A DNA stretch of 64,000 bases from Bacillota bacterium (GTDB taxonomy: Bacteria; Bacillota; Clostridia; Oscillospirales; Oscillospiraceae): contig JAETOJ010000012.1 in NCBI GenBank assembly GCA_021768085.1, positions 1 to 64,000 on the forward strand, written 5' to 3'. Positions 17,191 through 24,278 of the stretch are shown here, piece after piece (position 1 is the stretch's first letter; the number at the start of each line of letters is the position of its first letter). The translations under genes and the position numbers were made by a program. The notes under the pieces were generated by a model. The model did no database searches. It was not told where the DNA came from and was given only the letters and a program-made list of their open reading frames with translations.

Positions 17191-17649
17191 ATGAGCGTTG
17201 AATACACCCAGAATAGCCTCAAGGCCATCAATGAGGCCAAGCTCTACGCCAAGCAGCGGGAGGACGCCGCCGCCATCGCCTTTGTGGTGCTGGCGGAAAA
17301 CGGCCAGATTGACGCCGTGACCGCTGCCGAACAGTCCACCCTCTTTGCGGAGTGGGTGCCCGGCGTCAACTACGCCGTGGGCAACCTCCGCCGGTATGGC
17401 GGCACCCTTTACCGCTGTGTCCAGGAGCACACGTCCCAGGAGGGGTGGGAGCCGGACAAGGCCGCCTCCCTCTGGGCGGTGACCTCTGACCCGGCGGAGG
17501 AGTGGCCCGCCTGGAGCCAACCCCTGGGGGCCCATGACGCATACAGCGCCGGGGCTAAGGTGAACCACAAAGGCAAGCATTGGACCTCTACCGTGGACGG
17601 CAACGTCTGGGAGCCCGGCGTCTATGGCTGGGATGAGGTCACCGAATAA
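17191..17649 (+). CDS. Carbohydrate-binding-module phage tail protein (XkdW-like)
   Basis: 152 aa. After an N-terminal helical part come two short chitin-binding-like (CBM5/12) modules: WVPGVNYAVGNLRRYGG with YRCVQEHTSQEGWEPD, and HDAYSAGAKVNHKGKHW with NVWEPGVYGW. Such modules occur at the ends of phage tail fibres. Its ATG overlaps the frame-corrected stop of the DGR target (ATGA), suggesting the two work together at the tail tip. Confidence 0.7.
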   Translation: MSVEYTQNSLKAINEAKLYAKQREDAAAIAFVVLAENGQIDAVTAAEQSTLFAEWVPGVNYAVGNLRRYGGTLYRCVQEHTSQEGWEPDKAASLWAVTSDPAEEWPAWSQPLGAHDAYSAGAKVNHKGKHWTSTVDGNVWEPGVYGWDEVTE

Positions 17650-17662
17650 GGAGGGGGACATC

Positions 17663-17995
17663 ATGGTCATTGAGCTTTCTGTCGGGGGCCTGGTCACGCT
17701 GCTGGGCCTCCCCACCGCCATTACTGCCTTTTGTTTTTGGCTGCTCCAGCAGCGCATCACAAAGCGGGACAAAGCCCAGGAGGAGCGGGAGCGTGCCCGT
17801 GAGAAAAATGAGGTGCTTATCATCAAAGGGGTGGGGGCCGCCATCGCTCTGGGGGAGGCTACGGCGGAGGCCGTCCAGCGCATCCCGGACGCACACTGTA
17901 ACGGTGATATGCACGCCGCCCTGGAATATGCCCGCAAGGTCAAGCATGAACACAAGGAATTTTTGACGGAGCAAAGCGTCCAGGCGCTTTACTGA
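17663..17995 (+). CDS. Single-TM phage protein in the lysis region
   Basis: 110 aa from ATG 17663, preceded by GGAGGGGG; the upstream in-frame start is inside the previous gene. One N-terminal membrane segment (LVTLLGLPTAITAFCFWLL) is followed by a charged coiled segment and a cytoplasmic helix. Similar small membrane proteins precede holins in Clostridia phages; role unknown. Confidence 0.65.
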   Translation: MVIELSVGGLVTLLGLPTAITAFCFWLLQQRITKRDKAQEERERAREKNEVLIIKGVGAAIALGEATAEAVQRIPDAHCNGDMHAALEYARKVKHEHKEFLTEQSVQALY

Positions 17996-18010
17996 GGAGG
18001 GCGGCATTGG

Positions 18011-18289
18011 ATGGAGTTTTCCAAGAAAATGCTGGTGCTACACATCTTCATCTCCGTGGTCCTGTGCGCCATCACCGTGGCCGGGACCCTCCGGGGGTGG
18101 GATGTTACCGCCATTGCCGTCCTTGCGGGCACCTCCCTGGTGACAGACGGAACCTGGGGCGGCTTTTACCTGTGGAAGTCCAAGAACGAAAACCGGGCTA
18201 AATATGCCCAGCGCTTTCTCAACCGCTTTGCGGACAAGTATGGGGCGGACATCGCCCTCCGTGCGGCTGAAATCGTGCTGAAAGACTAA
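18011..18289 (+). CDS. Two-TM holin-like phage protein
   Basis: 92 aa with two predicted membrane helices (LVLHIFISVVLCAITVAG and VTAIAVLAGTSLVTDGTWGG) and a basic, charged C-terminus (KSKNENRAKYAQRFLNRF). It lies between another membrane protein and the endolysin, so a holin or antiholin role is plausible, not proven. Confidence 0.6.
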   Translation: MEFSKKMLVLHIFISVVLCAITVAGTLRGWDVTAIAVLAGTSLVTDGTWGGFYLWKSKNENRAKYAQRFLNRFADKYGADIALRAAEIVLKD

Positions 18290-18305
18290 AGGAGGAAATC
18301 ACGTC

Positions 18306-19316
18306 ATGAACAAGAAACCCGTTTCCTACCTCCAGACTGACCCCCGCTGGAAATCCAAGCCCTACCGGGTCAAGGGCGAAAGTGCCACCATCGGCGGCTC
18401 CGGCTGTGGTCCTACGGCGGCGGCCATGATTATCGAAACCATGACCGGCAAGAAGTACACCCCAGAGGACGCCTGCAACTGGAGCATGGCCCACGGTTAC
18501 AAGGCCCTGGGCAACGGCACCTATTACGGTTATTTCAAGCCCCAGTTTGCGGAGTTTGGCATTGACTGTGATATGCTGAACTGGACCAAGACCTATGGCA
18601 AGCCTGACCACGCCAATCACAAAAAGGTCTTTGAAATGCTCAAACAGGGCTATTATTTTATTGCCCTTATGGGTCCGGGCCTGTGGACTACCGGGGGCCA
18701 CTTCGTGGTCCTTTGGTGGGAGGACGGCAAGGTCCGCATCAATGACCCCGCCAGCACGAAAGATGCCCGCCTCAACGGGGACCTCAAGACCTTTAAGAGC
18801 CAGGTGTCTTATTATTGGTGGATTGATGCCCGGAAGTTTAACGGGTACGGCTCCGCTGTCAAGCCCCCGGTGGCCTCTACCGGCACTCCTGGAACCGTCA
18901 AGCCCCCGGCCAACGGCCCCAAGGTGGGTGACATCGTGGAGTTTACCGGCTCCGCTCATTATTACAGCGCCAACGCCACCAAGAGCTCCCCCTGCAAGCC
19001 CGACAAGGCCAAGGTCACTCAGGCCTTTAATGGCAAGCACCCCTATCATCTCATCGCCGTCAAGGGCGGTGGCTCCACCGTCTACGGCTGGGTGGACGCC
19101 GCTGACATCGCCGTGGAGGCCTCCGCCGCCATCGCCAAGGGCTCCACTGTCAAGGTCAAGGCCGGAGCCAAGACCTACACCGGCGGGGGCCTGGCCTCTT
19201 TCGTCTACGCCAACACCTACACGGTGCTGGAGCTGTCCGGGGACCGGGCCGTCATCGGCCAGGGCAAGGCGGTCACCGCCGCCGTCAACATCAAGGACCT
19301 CACCCTTGTGGGGTAA
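18306..19316 (+). CDS. Endolysin: C39-like cysteine peptidase with SH3-like repeats
   Basis: 336 aa. The N-terminal 180 residues are a C39-like (peptidase_C39_2) domain: catalytic Cys in GGSGCGPTAAAMIIE, His in TTGGHFVVLWW and Asp in RINDPAST. A Pro-rich linker (VKPPVASTGTPGTVKPPANG) leads to two SH3-like wall-binding segments (GDIVEFTGSAHYYSA and GSTVKVKAGAKTYTGG). It would cleave peptidoglycan peptide bonds at lysis. A holin gene follows. Confidence 0.85.
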   Translation: MNKKPVSYLQTDPRWKSKPYRVKGESATIGGSGCGPTAAAMIIETMTGKKYTPEDACNWSMAHGYKALGNGTYYGYFKPQFAEFGIDCDMLNWTKTYGKPDHANHKKVFEMLKQGYYFIALMGPGLWTTGGHFVVLWWEDGKVRINDPASTKDARLNGDLKTFKSQVSYYWWIDARKFNGYGSAVKPPVASTGTPGTVKPPANGPKVGDIVEFTGSAHYYSANATKSSPCKPDKAKVTQAFNGKHPYHLIAVKGGGSTVYGWVDAADIAVEASAAIAKGSTVKVKAGAKTYTGGGLASFVYANTYTVLELSGDRAVIGQGKAVTAAVNIKDLTLVG

Positions 19317-19338
19317 AATAACCGGGAGGTAAAAAGTT

Positions 19339-19650
19339 ATGGAAAGCATTTTCGACTGGTCCGTCATTCTCAGCATCGTGGGCGTCCTGGTGGTGCTCAC
19401 TAACATCATCGTCCAGGTCCTCAAAAAGCTCACCTGGGACCGGCTCCCCACCAACATCCTGGCCGTCATCGTGGCCATGGGCCTGACCCTGGCGGCGTTC
19501 TTCGCCTGGTCCCAGGTCAAGGGCCTGGCCGTGGTATGGTACATGGTGGTGGCCGCCGTTGTGGTGGGCTTTATGGTGGCCTACGCCGCCATGTTTGGCT
19601 TTGATAAGCTCAAAGAGGCCATCATGCAGCTTGAAAAGAAAAAGGCGTAA
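19339..19650 (+). CDS. Holin
   Basis: 103 aa with three predicted membrane helices (VILSIVGVLVVLTNIIVQV; ILAVIVAMGLTLAAFFAW; VVWYMVVAAVVVGFMVAYA) and a Lys-rich C-terminus (MQLEKKKA), the usual class I holin layout. It sits just after the endolysin and before a transcription terminator, ending the late operon. Confidence 0.75.
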   Translation: MESIFDWSVILSIVGVLVVLTNIIVQVLKKLTWDRLPTNILAVIVAMGLTLAAFFAWSQVKGLAVVWYMVVAAVVVGFMVAYAAMFGFDKLKEAIMQLEKKKA

Positions 19651-19727
19651 AGCCCCCGGCGGGAAATGCCTCTATTTGGCCCGTAAAGGCCCCCACAAGG
19701 GCCGTCAAGGCCGGGAGGGGTAAAGAT

Positions 19728-19758
19728 ACCCCCGGCACCGTGACCGGGGGTGTTTTTT
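19728..19758 (+). terminator. Intrinsic terminator of the phage late operon
   Basis: Arms ACCCCCGG and CCGGGGGT separated by eight bases, followed by GTTTTTT. Confidence 0.85.
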
Positions 19759-19765
19759 CCAATGG

Positions 19766-19805
19766 AAAAAAGCCGGAGGGGCCTGCTGGCCTCTCCGGCT
19801 TTTTA
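19766..19805. terminator. Bidirectional terminator between convergent genes
   Basis: AAAAA-AGCCGGAGGGGCC with the matching arm GGCCTCTCCGGCT-TTTT. A-run and T-run on either side let it serve both the + strand late operon and the - strand cargo gene that ends at 19811. Confidence 0.85.
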
Positions 19806-19810
19806 TGTTT

Positions 19811-20497
19811 TTACTGCTGGATGTATTCCGTGCCGCCTATGTTCAAAGATACCGGCTCCCCGGTGCTCCTATCAATCAAGACCTGGAATTTTTCCGTACT
19901 TTCCACGCCCATGGCGTTTTGGGCTGTTACGCTGGATTGTATCACATCATAGCCGTCCTCATTGACCCCAAAGGCCCACTTGGATGCGCTGCCAAACTGG
20001 GCACTGTCCGGGTGGCTCAGGCACTCCTTGACCAAGAGCTGGACGCTGACCCGGTACTCATCACACTGGGCAGAGGACACATAAAAGCTGGGCACCTGGG
20101 CCACCACGGCCCCGTCCACATAGATGTCCTGGTCATCAAAGTAAATGGCCTCAACGGCCTTTGTACCGTTGTCCAGCCACACCACGATGGTCCCGTCCAT
20201 GCCCCGGTAGTGGTCCGTTTCCACGTCCCTGACATGGTAGGAGGTTTGGCTTTCCCCCTCTTTGAACTGGGTGACCTCTTTGACCTCCAGAACGCCGCAA
20301 GCGTCAAACACCTCAAGCAAATCCCGCTCCTGCTGTTCTGTCAGCCCTATTGTTTCCGCCAGCAGGCTTTTGGGCTTTTGCCCTGCCGTGCCGCTGACCC
20401 CTGCCGCTATCCCGCCGATGATAGCAATGAGGACAACGGCAAAGATGGCCAGCGGGATGAGGCACCCCCGGCGCTTTTTGGGCTCATTATTTGGCAT
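19811..20497 (-). CDS. Membrane-anchored prophage cargo protein, unknown function
   Basis: 228 aa. Basic cytoplasmic N-terminus (MPNNEPKKRRGCLIP), one membrane helix (LAIFAVVLIAIIGGIAAGV), then an extracellular domain of about 185 residues with no motif I recognise. It is the only - strand gene in this prophage section and has its own perfect-consensus promoter, so it is probably expressed from the lysogen (a moron). Possible roles include superinfection exclusion, but nothing in the sequence shows this. Confidence 0.75.
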   Translation of the reverse strand: MPNNEPKKRRGCLIPLAIFAVVLIAIIGGIAAGVSGTAGQKPKSLLAETIGLTEQQERDLLEVFDACGVLEVKEVTQFKEGESQTSYHVRDVETDHYRGMDGTIVVWLDNGTKAVEAIYFDDQDIYVDGAVVAQVPSFYVSSAQCDEYRVSVQLLVKECLSHPDSAQFGSASKWAFGVNEDGYDVIQSSVTAQNAMGVESTEKFQVLIDRSTGEPVSLNIGGTEYIQQ

Positions 20498-20554
20498 CCC
20501 TCTCTACCTCCTCAAAAATTCTGTTTTCGGTCTTTCTTGACCTTTACAAACCCC

Positions 20555-20583
20555 ATTATATCTGGCCTCTGCCGTGCTGTCAA
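20555..20583 (-). promoter_or_regulatory. Consensus promoter for the cargo gene
   Basis: On the - strand TTGACA, 17-bp spacer, TATAAT, a perfect sigma-70/sigma-A promoter, about 60 bp upstream of the cargo gene start with GAGGAGG as ribosome-binding site. Confidence 0.9.
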
Positions 20584-20620
20584 GCAACAGAGCCTATTTG
20601 ATAATGACTTGACGGCCATG

Positions 20621-20638
20621 CAAAGTATAATTACTTTG
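20621..20638. promoter_or_regulatory. Operator-like inverted repeat upstream of first XRE gene
   Basis: Perfect arms CAAAGTA and TACTTTG around TAAT, overlapping a TATAAT box and ending 17 bp before the start codon. Probably the binding site of the XRE repressor it precedes (inference). Confidence 0.6.
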
Positions 20639-20654
20639 AAAGGAGGCGCTGCGG

Positions 20655-20939
20655 ATGATTGCGGAGAAAATAAAGGCGTTAAGAGAGGCACGGGGCTGGA
20701 CACAAGCGGAGCTTGCCCGCCGTATGGGTATCACCCGCAACGGCGTGAACTCCTGGGAGCAAGGACTTTCCATCCCGTCCCCGGCCAGCATCGTGGAGCT
20801 GGCAAAGACCTTTTCCGTGTCTACAGACTATCTTCTGGGCCTGGAGCCGTTGGCCAGCATTAACGTGTCCGGCCTGGATGAGCGGGACGTTGCAACACTT
20901 GCCATGCTTGCGGACCGGCTGAGGGCCACAAAGGATTAA
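20655..20939 (+). CDS. XRE-family transcriptional regulator (phage repressor-like)
   Basis: 94 aa. Helix-turn-helix of the XRE/Cro-CI type in the first 65 residues (GWTQAELARRMGITRNGVNSW, one residue trimmed: TQAELARRMGITRNGVNSWE), then a short C-terminal helix (LDERDVATLAMLADRLRATK). Divergent from the cargo gene and preceded by a palindromic operator. Likely controls lysogeny or the cargo gene. Confidence 0.88.
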   Translation: MIAEKIKALREARGWTQAELARRMGITRNGVNSWEQGLSIPSPASIVELAKTFSVSTDYLLGLEPLASINVSGLDERDVATLAMLADRLRATKD

Positions 20940-20944
20940 AAAAT

Positions 20945-20978
20945 TGCCCGGCAAAATTTCTTTTTGCACGGGCTTTTT
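20945..20978 (+). terminator. Intrinsic terminator after first XRE gene
   Basis: Arms GCCCGGCAAAA and TTTTTGCACGGGC with one bulge, followed by TTTTTT. Confidence 0.8.
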
Positions 20979-20984
20979 TCTATC

Positions 20985-21013
20985 TTGACATTATATACCT
21001 TTTGGTATATAAT
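20985..21013 (+). promoter_or_regulatory. Promoter with embedded operator for second XRE gene and transposase
   Basis: TTGACA, 17-bp spacer, TATAAT. A perfect palindrome, TATATACC-TTTT-GGTATATA (20992-21011), fills the spacer and enters the -10 box, so a bound dimer would block RNA polymerase. The promoter would drive the second XRE gene and, 37 bp further, the transposase. Confidence 0.88.
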
Positions 21014-21044
21014 TCGTTTATAAACATCAAAGGAGGCCGCACCT

Positions 21045-21290
21045 GTGGACAGCAGACTAAAAACAGCCCGCCTTGCACATGACCTGTCACAGTCACAATT
21101 AGCCAAGGCCGCTGGCATCAACCTCCAAATGCTCCAGCACTATGAGCAAGGCGTGAGGGACCTGAGTGGTGCCAAGCTGGCCACGCTGCTCAAGCTGTGC
21201 AGGGCGCTCCAGTGTTCTTTAGAGGACATCCTGCCAGACGGAGAAACAACGGAGCTATTGAGGCTATACACAGCAGAGCAAGCGGGGTGA
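21045..21290 (+). CDS. Small XRE-family regulator
   Basis: 81 aa with GTG start (AAAGGAGG upstream). Almost the whole protein is an XRE helix-turn-helix (LSQSQLAKAAGINLQMLQHYE, trimmed: SQSQLAKAAGINLQMLQHYE). It lies between a promoter containing a palindromic operator and the transposase gene, so it probably autoregulates and thereby controls transposase expression (inference). Confidence 0.85.
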   Translation: MDSRLKTARLAHDLSQSQLAKAAGINLQMLQHYEQGVRDLSGAKLATLLKLCRALQCSLEDILPDGETTELLRLYTAEQAG

Positions 21291-21327
21291 ACAGCCCCGC
21301 TTTTCTTATTTTCTGGAGGTGCTATAA

Positions 21328-22368
21328 ATGAACCACAAAGGAGCCACCCATTTCACACTCAATGACCGGCAGACCCTGGAGCGGATGCTGAGAAAAGGCT
21401 TTTCAAAGCCCGCTATTGCGGAGGCCCTGGGCAAGTGTGAACGGTCTATCTACTATGAAATAGGCCGGGGCCTGTGCGTCCAGCGCACCACGGACCTCAT
21501 TGACGTTGAGGTCTATTGTGCGGACGTGGCACACCGCAAATACAAGGCTTTCCTCAAGGAAAAGGGCAAGGAGCTCAAAATCGGCCATGACCACGCCCTG
21601 GTCCAACGGCTGGAGGAGCTCATCATGGTCCAAGGCTTTGCCCCTGGTGCCGCCCTTGCGGAAATCCGAAACAACGGAGAGCATTTTGACACGGAAATCT
21701 GTGAGAATACGGTCTATAATTACATCTACCGTGGGGACGTGTTCCTCTTTCTGACCCCGGAGCACCTGCATGACAAAGGCCGCCGCCACTACGCCGCCAA
21801 GAGCAAAAAGGAGGCGGCCAGGGCTCCCCGTGGCCAGAGCATCGAAAAGCGCCCGGAGGAGGTCAAGAGCCGGGGCAGTTTTGGGCACTGGGAGATGGAC
21901 AGCGTTATGGGGTGCAAGGGCTCCAAGCAAGCCCTCCTGGTGCTGACAGAGCGGAGGACCCGCATGGGGATTGTCCTGCTGGTGGAGGACCACACGGCGG
22001 CCAGCGTGGTCAAGGCCATCAATAGCCTGGAGCGGCGCTTTGGTAAACTGTTCTATAAACTTTTTAAGAGCATCACCGTTGACAACGGCTGTGAGTTTCA
22101 AGACTTCGAGGGCATAGAGATGTCCCACCGGCGCAAGGGCAAGCGGACTATTGTGTTTTTCTGCCACCCGTACAGCGCCTATGAGCGGGGCAGCAATGAG
22201 AACATGAACCGGCTGATTAGACGGTTTTTCCCCAAAGGCACCAACTTTGATGAGGTCACAAAGGAGGAGGTGATGGCAGCGGAGCGGTGGGTCAACAACT
22301 ACCCCCGCAAGATACTGGGCTGGAAGTCCGCCACCATGCTCTTTGACCAGGAGCTCCAGGCGGCGTAA
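21328..22368 (+). CDS. IS30-family transposase, terminal gene of the prophage
   Basis: 346 aa. N-terminal helix-turn-helix (LERMLRKGFSKPAIAEALGK), then an IS30-type DDE catalytic core: HWEMDSVMG, VDNGCEF, and ERGSNENMNRLIRRFF, plus the usual KSATMLFDQEL end. No flanking IS30 terminal repeats are visible around this gene alone, and its stop is only a few bases from the host gene, so it is more likely the recombinase of the whole element than an inserted IS. It is controlled together with a small XRE regulator upstream. Confidence 0.9.
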   Translation: MNHKGATHFTLNDRQTLERMLRKGFSKPAIAEALGKCERSIYYEIGRGLCVQRTTDLIDVEVYCADVAHRKYKAFLKEKGKELKIGHDHALVQRLEELIMVQGFAPGAALAEIRNNGEHFDTEICENTVYNYIYRGDVFLFLTPEHLHDKGRRHYAAKSKKEAARAPRGQSIEKRPEEVKSRGSFGHWEMDSVMGCKGSKQALLVLTERRTRMGIVLLVEDHTAASVVKAINSLERRFGKLFYKLFKSITVDNGCEFQDFEGIEMSHRRKGKRTIVFFCHPYSAYERGSNENMNRLIRRFFPKGTNFDEVTKEEVMAAERWVNNYPRKILGWKSATMLFDQELQAA

Positions 22369-22385
22369 TTTCTCTTGACTTTTAG
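22369..22385. other. Right prophage-host junction
   Basis: The transposase stop is followed by TTCTCTTGACTTTTAG and then by G+C-rich sequence that codes on the - strand for the body of a DUF2812 protein. The host reading frame becomes uncharacteristic here. The exact base and any target duplication cannot be fixed without the left end. Confidence 0.7.
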
Positions 22386-23756
22386 GAGCGGCCCCCGGCC
22401 CAGCTTCTCCCTCACCGCCGCCATCTGCGACCGGGTGGGCGGCCCATCCCATTGCAGGCTGATGGTCACCGCCCGATCCGGGTAGAACAGCAGGTATTGG
22501 TTGTTGTCCGCCTCATTGTCCAACCCGTCCTCCGGCAGCCACTGGTACGCCTCCTCCGCCCCCCAGGGGGCGGGGTCGGTGGGGACGTAGGCGTACCCGT
22601 ACCACACGTCCTCGGGATCCTCGACTCCCCAGTCGTCCCTGTCGTGGAGCAGGGTCTCCCGGCACAGGCCGTAGAGGGCGGGGAGCTTCACCAGGGTGAC
22701 CTCATAGTCCAGATAGACCGGGTTCGGGAACTGCTTCACCGGGCCCAAGGGCCACTCGTGGGCGTTGTACCGCCCCAGCAGGGGGGACTGGGCCCCCTGC
22801 CACTTCCGGGTGTAGCCGCTGAAGTCCCCCTCCCGCAGGTCGGCCAGCGTCAGGGGCAGCTCCGACGGGGCGGGGTTGGGGCGGGTTTTTATCACAAGCC
22901 AGGGGATGCCCGCCGAAACCGCCAGGGACAGCACCACGCAGGCAATGATGGTGATGACCCGGTTGTCCTCGGCGGAGAAATAGCACCTTTTCAGCCCCTC
23001 CCGGACGCCGATCACCGCGGCCAGCATCAGCACGCCCCCCGCCATGGACAGCAGCATCACGCCGCCCAGACCTTCCCCGGCCATACTGACAAAAAACCAC
23101 ACCGTCGCCGCCGCCAGAATCACCAGCGCGATCCTCTGGAACCAGCGGTGGCTGCGGGTGGGTAAAAACTCCCCCCGCTCCGCCGCCTTCCGCGCCCGCC
23201 TGTGCCAAAGGAAGTAGGCGCACAGCTCTACGGAGCACACCGCCAGCAGGATGACGCCCGCCACGGCGGCCAGCAGGGTGCCGGCGTTGGACAGGGCCTG
23301 GATGGGATTGCGGCCCAGCTGAAACAGGAGCTGTCCCATGTTCAGCAGCCCCACCGCCAGCAGCAGGCCGTTAGGCAGCAGGAAGCTCTTTTTCGCCGAC
23401 CGGTGGATGGCCTCCACCTCCAGCGCCGGGTCGGTCTCGATGGGCACCGGGTCGGGCCGCTCGTTGTAAAACACCTGGAGCTGGGCGGACGAGGCCGCCA
23501 GCGTCCAGCCGGTGTGGGCGCAGAAGTCATAGAACTCCTCCTGGCTCACCGAGGGCAGGGGGTCGAAAATAGTGGCCCTGGGGTAATAGCACACGCAGAA
23601 GGTCAGCTGTTTCGGCTCGATCCGGCGGTAGTGCCAGGTGTACTGCCCGCCCTTGCACAGCAGCCAGCCCTGGGCCGCCATCCGCTCAAAGTGCCGCTCC
23701 AGCCCGGTGTGGTCGTAAAAGGAATACAGGGTCATCTGCCGCTTGGTCTCTCTCAT
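22377..23756 (-). pseudogene. DUF2812 membrane protein, 3' end replaced by prophage
   Basis: About 460 host residues remain. Starts MRETKRQMTLYSFYDHTG, the DUF2812 signature (LERHFERMAAQGWLLCK, FCVCYYPRATIFD), followed by several membrane segments. DUF2812 proteins are usually encoded beside a PadR regulator and are induced under envelope stress or antibiotics in some Clostridia. After EKLGRGPLL the track frame runs into prophage sequence (KVKRNYAAWSSWSKS), so the native C-terminus has been lost. It overlaps the PadR stop by 4 nt (ATGA). Confidence 0.82.
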
Positions 23757-24076
23757 GTCGCGCCCTCCTCTCCGAAGGCCCGGCGGTAGTCCTCCGCCTG
23801 GGCCTGAATCCGTTGGTACTCCCGCTCCAGCCGGGCCCGTCCGGCGTCGGTGAGCAGATAGCTGCGCTTGCGGCCCTCTGTCCGGGTCTCCCGGATCATG
23901 CCCTCCGCCCGGAACTGCTCCAGCAGGTTATAGAGCGTCCCCGAGCCCACGCTCACCCGCCCGTCCGTCATGGACGGCACCTTGTCCAGGATATCCATGC
24001 CGCAGCACTCCTCCCGGAGGCACAGCAGCACGTAAAACATCTGCTCGGTCAGGGTGCTGAATTTCTCCCTGGGCAT
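23753..24076 (-). CDS. PadR-family transcriptional regulator
   Basis: 107 aa. Winged-helix PadR protein: LTEQMFYVLLCLREECCGMD, VSVGSGTLYNLLEQFRAEGM, then RKRSYLLTDAGRARLEREY. Divergent from ilvE and co-transcribed with the DUF2812 gene. Its promoter contains two inverted copies of a palindromic box, so negative autoregulation is likely. Confidence 0.93.
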   Translation of the reverse strand: MPREKFSTLTEQMFYVLLCLREECCGMDILDKVPSMTDGRVSVGSGTLYNLLEQFRAEGMIRETRTEGRKRSYLLTDAGRARLEREYQRIQAQAEDYRRAFGEEGAT

Positions 24077-24092
24077 CGGCCCACCCCCTAAT

Positions 24093-24146
24093 CTCGATAT
24101 TCGAGTATCCTGGTTCCATTATATTCTCGAATATCGAGTTTGTCAA
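24093..24146 (-). promoter_or_regulatory. PadR promoter with paired palindromic operators
   Basis: - strand TTGACA, 17-bp spacer, TATAAT (24118-24146). CTCGATATTCGAG (24093-24105) and its inverted form CTCGAATATCGAG (24126-24138) flank the -10, the second lying inside the spacer. The arrangement fits a PadR dimer occluding the promoter. Confidence 0.88.
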
Positions 24147-24202
24147 GAAGGGCTGAGGCCCACCGCGAAAAAAGCCATCGCCCGGCCCCGGAAAAAAGAT
24201 CC

Positions 24203-24231
24203 TTGCGTCCCGGCCCTGGCACTGGTATAAT
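24203..24231 (+). promoter_or_regulatory. ilvE promoter
   Basis: TTGCGT, 17-bp spacer, TATAAT, about 48 bp before the chosen ilvE start. It diverges from the PadR promoter. Confidence 0.75.
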
Positions 24232-24278
24232 AGGTGAGGTTTTACCGATTTACTTCGATGAAAAAGGAGCCGATCCTG

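Larger units (their letters stand above)
1..22376. mobile_element. Contractile-tailed prophage (right part), Xkd/PBSX-like
   Basis: Gene order is that of a myovirus-type late region: scaffold, capsid, connectors, sheath, tube, chaperones, tape measure, LysM hub, baseplate, fibre, DGR, lysis, regulators, transposase. The left end (portal, terminase and any integrase) lies outside the window. The right end is placed just after the transposase stop, where the 3' part of a host DUF2812 gene begins on the other strand. Many genes overlap by TAATG or ATGA, as in translationally coupled phage operons. Frame breaks in the sheath, DUF2313 and DGR target genes suggest decay or assembly errors. The exact boundary is inferred. 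Confidence 0.93.

Noticed and set aside
21328-22368. Independent IS30 insertion sequence
   Set aside because: No terminal repeats around the gene itself; it is coupled to a phage regulator and touches the host junction. Not fully excluded.
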